Shown piece by piece: positions 60,541 through 64,000 of a DNA stretch of 64,000 nt (position 1 is its first letter; every line of letters begins with the position of its first letter). The stretch is taken from the NCBI RefSeq assembly GCF_003013715.1, contig NC_072814.1, positions 2,272,891-2,336,890 on the forward strand. Direction: 5' to 3'. The stretch is from Candidozyma auris. Taxonomy: Eukaryota; Ascomycota; Pichiomycetes; Serinales; Metschnikowiaceae. The notes beneath the pieces are model-generated. The model made no database searches. It was not told the DNA's origin and saw only the letters and a list, made by a program, of their open reading frames with translations. Position numbers and translations under genes: made by a program.

Positions 60541-62717
60541 ATGAAAGCGCTGCTGTTGGCGACGCTGGTAGTCACGAGACTCAAACAGCCTTCTCGTCGG
60601 TTGCTAATCTTGCTTGTGGTAATTGTGTGGATCAACGCCATGAACTTCTTCTTGTTCCACCACCGGCAGAAAACGTTTGCCTACTTGACCAATAAGTTCA
60701 ATCAGATCAACCCCCTTAATAACTACGACGGCCATGCAATTCCCAAAAAACTCGTCGACAGCTTGACGGTTAAGTACTGGCTCAACGAAGAAAAGATCGT
60801 TTCTGACCCACGAAGAATCGAGAGACACGCGCTGAACTACGATAGTCTTTTTCCAAACATCCACTCGAGGAGGTGCTCCAGCTTGGTTTCCAAGACCGCT
60901 GTGACGCCTTTTTTAAGAACTTGTACGTGACAAGCGACTCAAAGTGGGCGCTAGACGCTCCAGACAGATTCAAGATAGACATGGAATATGAGATGCCTTG
61001 GGATGACTACAAGCGGAAGTATGAGAAGGAGGTGCGGGAGAGAATCGCAAAATCGCAGAACAAGGAACCTGACAAGGTTAGTGGAGACGATATCCACAAA
61101 GCCATTGCCAAAGTGTACGATGGCCTCAAAGACAAGGCCAAGAAAAACGAACAAGAGATGCGGGAACAGCTTGCGTACGGGCGCATCTTCAACAAGTGTT
61201 TTGTCACGAGAGACGAGCCTGGGAAAAACTGAGTCTGGATAAGTTTGCTTCTAGCCAGGCTCGTCTGGTGGGACGTTTCTCCGAGGCCCGGTATGTGGCT
61301 AATGAAGACGAAAGGAAGCTTTCTTCAGACAAATTCCCCGACTGTGCTGACCTTGAAACCAGAATGTTCCCCTGGCTTTCGTTTCAATTTCCAGTCTACG
61401 AGCGGTATTCGGGTCAGGTCTCTAAAACCCCACCAAATATGGAGAGCTATACCAACATAGCTGAGCTGTCTGCGAAACAATCGTCTGGCCAGCCTATTCG
61501 CTCCAAGCTCACCGGAAACAGACCCTGCTGGCTTAGCACATACAAGAACAGTCTCAATGGTAGAGGCATTGTAATTCCGTATGACGGCAAGCTGATGGAC
61601 AATGCTGTGGCGCTCATACGACTTCTTCGTGCCCTTAACAATAAGTTGCCTATTCAGGTGGTTACGTACGGCCAGCTTGATGAACACCAGAAACAAGGAT
61701 TCAGTGATGTTGCCAGAGCACCAATCCACGAGCTTCCTGAGAGCTACAAAAAAATCAAGGGCGCCGAGAATGTCGTGAGCCTGGATGACGGTCTTCCTCC
61801 ACAGGAGTTGTGGTTTGTTGATGCCCTGGCGGCTCTCGTTCACGAGACAAAGGAGAAGTGGGACAGTTTCCCTCATCCATATTGGCTACTTTTGTCAATT
61901 CTTTTGAGGAGATGTTGCTTTTGGATCCAAGTGCTGTGCCATTGAAGAACCCTGAATACTTCTTCAACCTCGAGGGCTACAAACAGCATGGAGCTTACTT
62001 TACAGAGCCAAACCCTGGAGTAAAGTCAAGGAGAAAAACATTGACTTCTTCAACATCATGACACCTTCTCTCATTGACAAAGTTGTCTTTGATATCCCCA
62101 TTTTGACACAGCAGACCTTGGATCTTCCATTTTGGGACGGTCTCAAGGAAGTGCAAGACTCAGGAGTAGTCGTCATCAACAAGCTTCGCCATTTCGCTAC
62201 TGTCGTCACGTTGATGCAAGCAGGGGCATATTGGCCATTGGGTTATCGAGGCAACATCCAGCAAGAACTCTGGCTTGGTTTCGCTCTTGCTGGTGATGAG
62301 GACTTCACATTTAATAAACATTCTCCAGCAGCATTGGGCGACACTCTTCCTGATGAGGAAAAGTCCCCACAATTGTGCAGTGTTCACGCTGGACACTTTG
62401 ACCCAGTAACATCCAATCTGCTTGCTTGGATGACTAGCGGCTTTGCAAATTGTCCCATTCGAAACCCGGATGTGGGCGATGACTTTGGGCTGGCCTTCAA
62501 TTGGCATACTTTTGAGACGCCTGAGAACATGGTTGATTTCTACAAGAGCAAATTTCAGCCAAAGGCGGCCATCATCCCACCATATGTCAACACTGACAGC
62601 CTTGATTTGAAGAATGATGACAAGAACCCTACGAGGCCATGGGAGGCGGGCAAAGGTTGTGAGAACATGGTTTTTGTGCCAATGGGGAGATTGGTGGGTC
62701 TGGAAAGCACGGTCTGA
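60541..62717 (+). pseudogene. MNN1-family alpha-1,3-mannosyltransferase, broken by four one-base frameshifts
   Basis: Golgi type II glycosyltransferase that caps cell-wall mannans, here not readable as one frame. The N-terminus has a short cytosolic basic segment and a signal anchor (LLILLVVIVWINAMNFFLF, about residues 21-39). Five successive frames encode contiguous family sequence. Breaks are at the T5 run 60848-60852, near 61217, at CCC 61870-61872, and at CCC 62013-62015; each is mended by one added base, giving about 726 aa. No internal stop remains afterwards. Recognisable segments include NGRGIVIPY, LPPQELWFVD, NSFEEMLLLD and FWDGLKEVQDSGV. The usual DxD metal motif reads DPS (LLDPSAVP). 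All-deletion damage near the contig end suggests sequence error, but true decay is possible. Confidence 0.8.
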
Positions 62718-63712
62718 ACTTACAAAAGGGCAATTTCTTGAGCTAGACCCTAGAGAGGGATTTCATTGCCTTTTATGGAGACATTTGGATTGAATAAGAC
62801 GCTTATAGACCGATTGATGTCGTTTGTGAGGCAAGTGCTTGCTAACTCCTATCATTAACGTTGTGGGAGTGATTCATGGGTGCAAAAGAACCGAGATGTA
62901 TACTCCACAGCTAACTTGGCATAAGGGATGTGACGAACAACAGCCAAGCGCTGAAACCAAGGCGTTTGAAATGCGGTGGGGTCTAATCGTACCGTTCAAG
63001 ACGCAAAAGACATTTTAGTTTCACCGCGCTTTATCACATGCAATTGGCCAAATGTTTAACACACACAGCATATATGATGGTGCCTGTTATTATAAGGTGT
63101 AAGGTTTTTAAAGACACCGTGAAGGAACGAAGGTGAAATTGTGACGCCCGAAATCAATCTGCCAAAGAAGTCCCCTCATTCTTTGGAAAAGCGTTGGTTG
63201 ATACATGCCATCGTTCCTCTGGAGAACCTTGGTGGGTACAGAGTGCATCTCCCGTTTTGAGATACTTTTTGTATTCTTTTGGGGCGCTCTTTTGTGAGAC
63301 TAGTTACCAGGAAAGCTCTTTTGAGCCACTTCCGTTCCAACCTTCTACGACTAATACACCATAGAGTACAGAGCCCGTCCATTGAATGAAATATTTATCA
63401 ATAAATATAGATACAGCCCAATCAAATAGAGTAAAAGTTTGTTTTTATACTTTTTTCTTAAATACGTCATAAGTGCACTTTCAGTAGTGTCTATTCCTTA
63501 TGCCTCACTTTTCCAAAAAGGGCATATTTGCAACCATTTCTCGCTCACTACTTTACAACCCACCACCACCGAACAGCCTCCACACCCTAAAACCCATCAA
63601 TTTCTCATCTTCACTATCTACTGGTCTTCAATCGTATGGAGAAACAGTATTTGTAAAAATAAACTGCTTCCACTACATTTTCTCTGTCTGCTATCTACTC
63701 AACACAAACCTC
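62718..63712. other. Subtelomeric spacer
   Basis: About 1 kb between the mannosyltransferase and the telomere. No gene is recognised. TTTGCAACCATTTCTC (63526-63541) resembles the recurrent promoter motif, although nothing follows it but telomere. Confidence 0.5.
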
Positions 63713-63984
63713 CCTAGGTGGTGTCTGGGTTTCTTAGGTGGTGTCTGGGTTTTCTTAGGTGGTGTTTCTTAGGTGGTGTCTGGGTTTTTAGGTGGTGTCT
63801 GGGTTTCTTAGGTGGTGTCTTAGGTGGTGTCTGGGTTTCTTAGGTGGTGTCTGGGTTTTCTTAGGTGGTGTCTGGGTTTCTTAGGTGGTGTCTGGGTTTT
63901 CTTAGGTGGTGTCTGGGTTTTCTTAGGTGGTGTCTGCTCTTAGGTGGTGTCTGTTTCTTAGGTGTCTGGGCTTTTCTAGGTGGT
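63713..63984 (+). repeat. Telomeric repeat array (right chromosome end)
   Basis: About 14 head-to-tail copies of a 20-21 bp unit, TTAGGTGGTGTCTGGGTTTC with 3-4 T in the last run. The G-rich strand points outward, as in a right telomere. Several units are shortened (for example near 63758, 63811 and 63960), losing the CTGGGT part. The unit complements the AGACACCACCTAAG-type repeat I recall for the C. auris/haemulonii group. Confidence 0.93.
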
Positions 63985-64000
63985 AGCACACAACTGAACG
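63985..64000 (+). other. Probable residual nanopore sequencing adapter
   Basis: AGCACACAACTGAACG breaks the telomere pattern and resembles AGCAATACGTAACTGAACG from the Oxford Nanopore ligation adapter, as remembered; the last nine bases AACTGAACG agree exactly. It is at the position where a read running off a chromosome end would continue into adapter. Confidence 0.65.

Noticed and set aside
1..64000. Transposons, LTRs, viral insertions or CRISPR-like arrays
   Set aside because: I found no transposase, integrase or reverse-transcriptase frame, no paired long terminal repeats and no regularly spaced repeats other than the telomere.

Overview
This is 64 kb of budding-yeast nuclear DNA that runs into a chromosome end on the right. 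The best-supported placement is the CTG-Ser1 clade, family Metschnikowiaceae, close to Candida (Candidozyma) auris / haemulonii. Three points support this. (1) The right end is an array of a 20-21 bp G-rich unit, TTAGGTGGTGTCTGGGTTTC with one-base T variants, the type I recall for that complex. (2) In the partial acid phosphatase at the left edge, three CTG codons fall where the family carries Ser or small residues, including just before the RHGERYP motif, so CTG is probably read as Ser. (3) Introns are few and short (43-50 nt), with GTATGY/GTACGT donors and (C/T)ACTAAC-type branch sites.

Layout. 1-8 kb: 5' part of a secreted acid phosphatase, an unrecognised 631-aa protein, a POM33/TMEM33-like membrane protein and EMW1. 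8-24 kb: AKL1-like actin/endocytosis kinase (frameshifted), ORC2, RPC11, an SNM1/Artemis-like nuclease (frameshifted), ECM2, TRM732 and a siderophore transporter. 24-27.4 kb: gene-free. 27.4-38 kb: a TSC3-like subunit, RDH54, VMS1, HEM12 (intron), a tandem tRNA-Arg(UCU)/tRNA-Phe(GAA) pair 7 nt apart, and PFF1. 38-46.7 kb: a GH72 GAS/PHR glucanosyltransferase with three introns, an F-box protein, LUC7, STE24 (intron) and an unrecognised intron-containing membrane protein. 47.7-53.9 kb: LMO1, DRS1 and SYS1. 55-57.4 kb: two convergent hydrocarbon/fatty-acid genes, POX18 (peroxisomal SCP2) and a CYP52 P450. 57.4-60.5 kb: gene-free. 60.5-62.7 kb: an MNN1-family mannosyltransferase broken by four one-base losses. 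63.7 kb to end: telomere, then 16 bases resembling a nanopore adapter.

Most genes are ordinary housekeeping genes and I see no mobile element, CRISPR array or novel gene cluster. The most interesting signals are regulatory or structural. A short element, TTTYGCAGCCATT, recurs in either orientation in front of most genes. Paired E-boxes with identical spacing (CACGTGA-N4-TCACGTG) lie upstream of RPC11 and DRS1. The last intron of the GAS gene splits off the GPI-anchor signal, so retaining it would give a secreted form. The two tRNAs look co-transcribed. All six frameshifts in the window can be repaired by adding one base, four of them are in one subtelomeric gene, and the contig seems to end in adapter, so sequencing error must be excluded before calling any of these genes a pseudogene.
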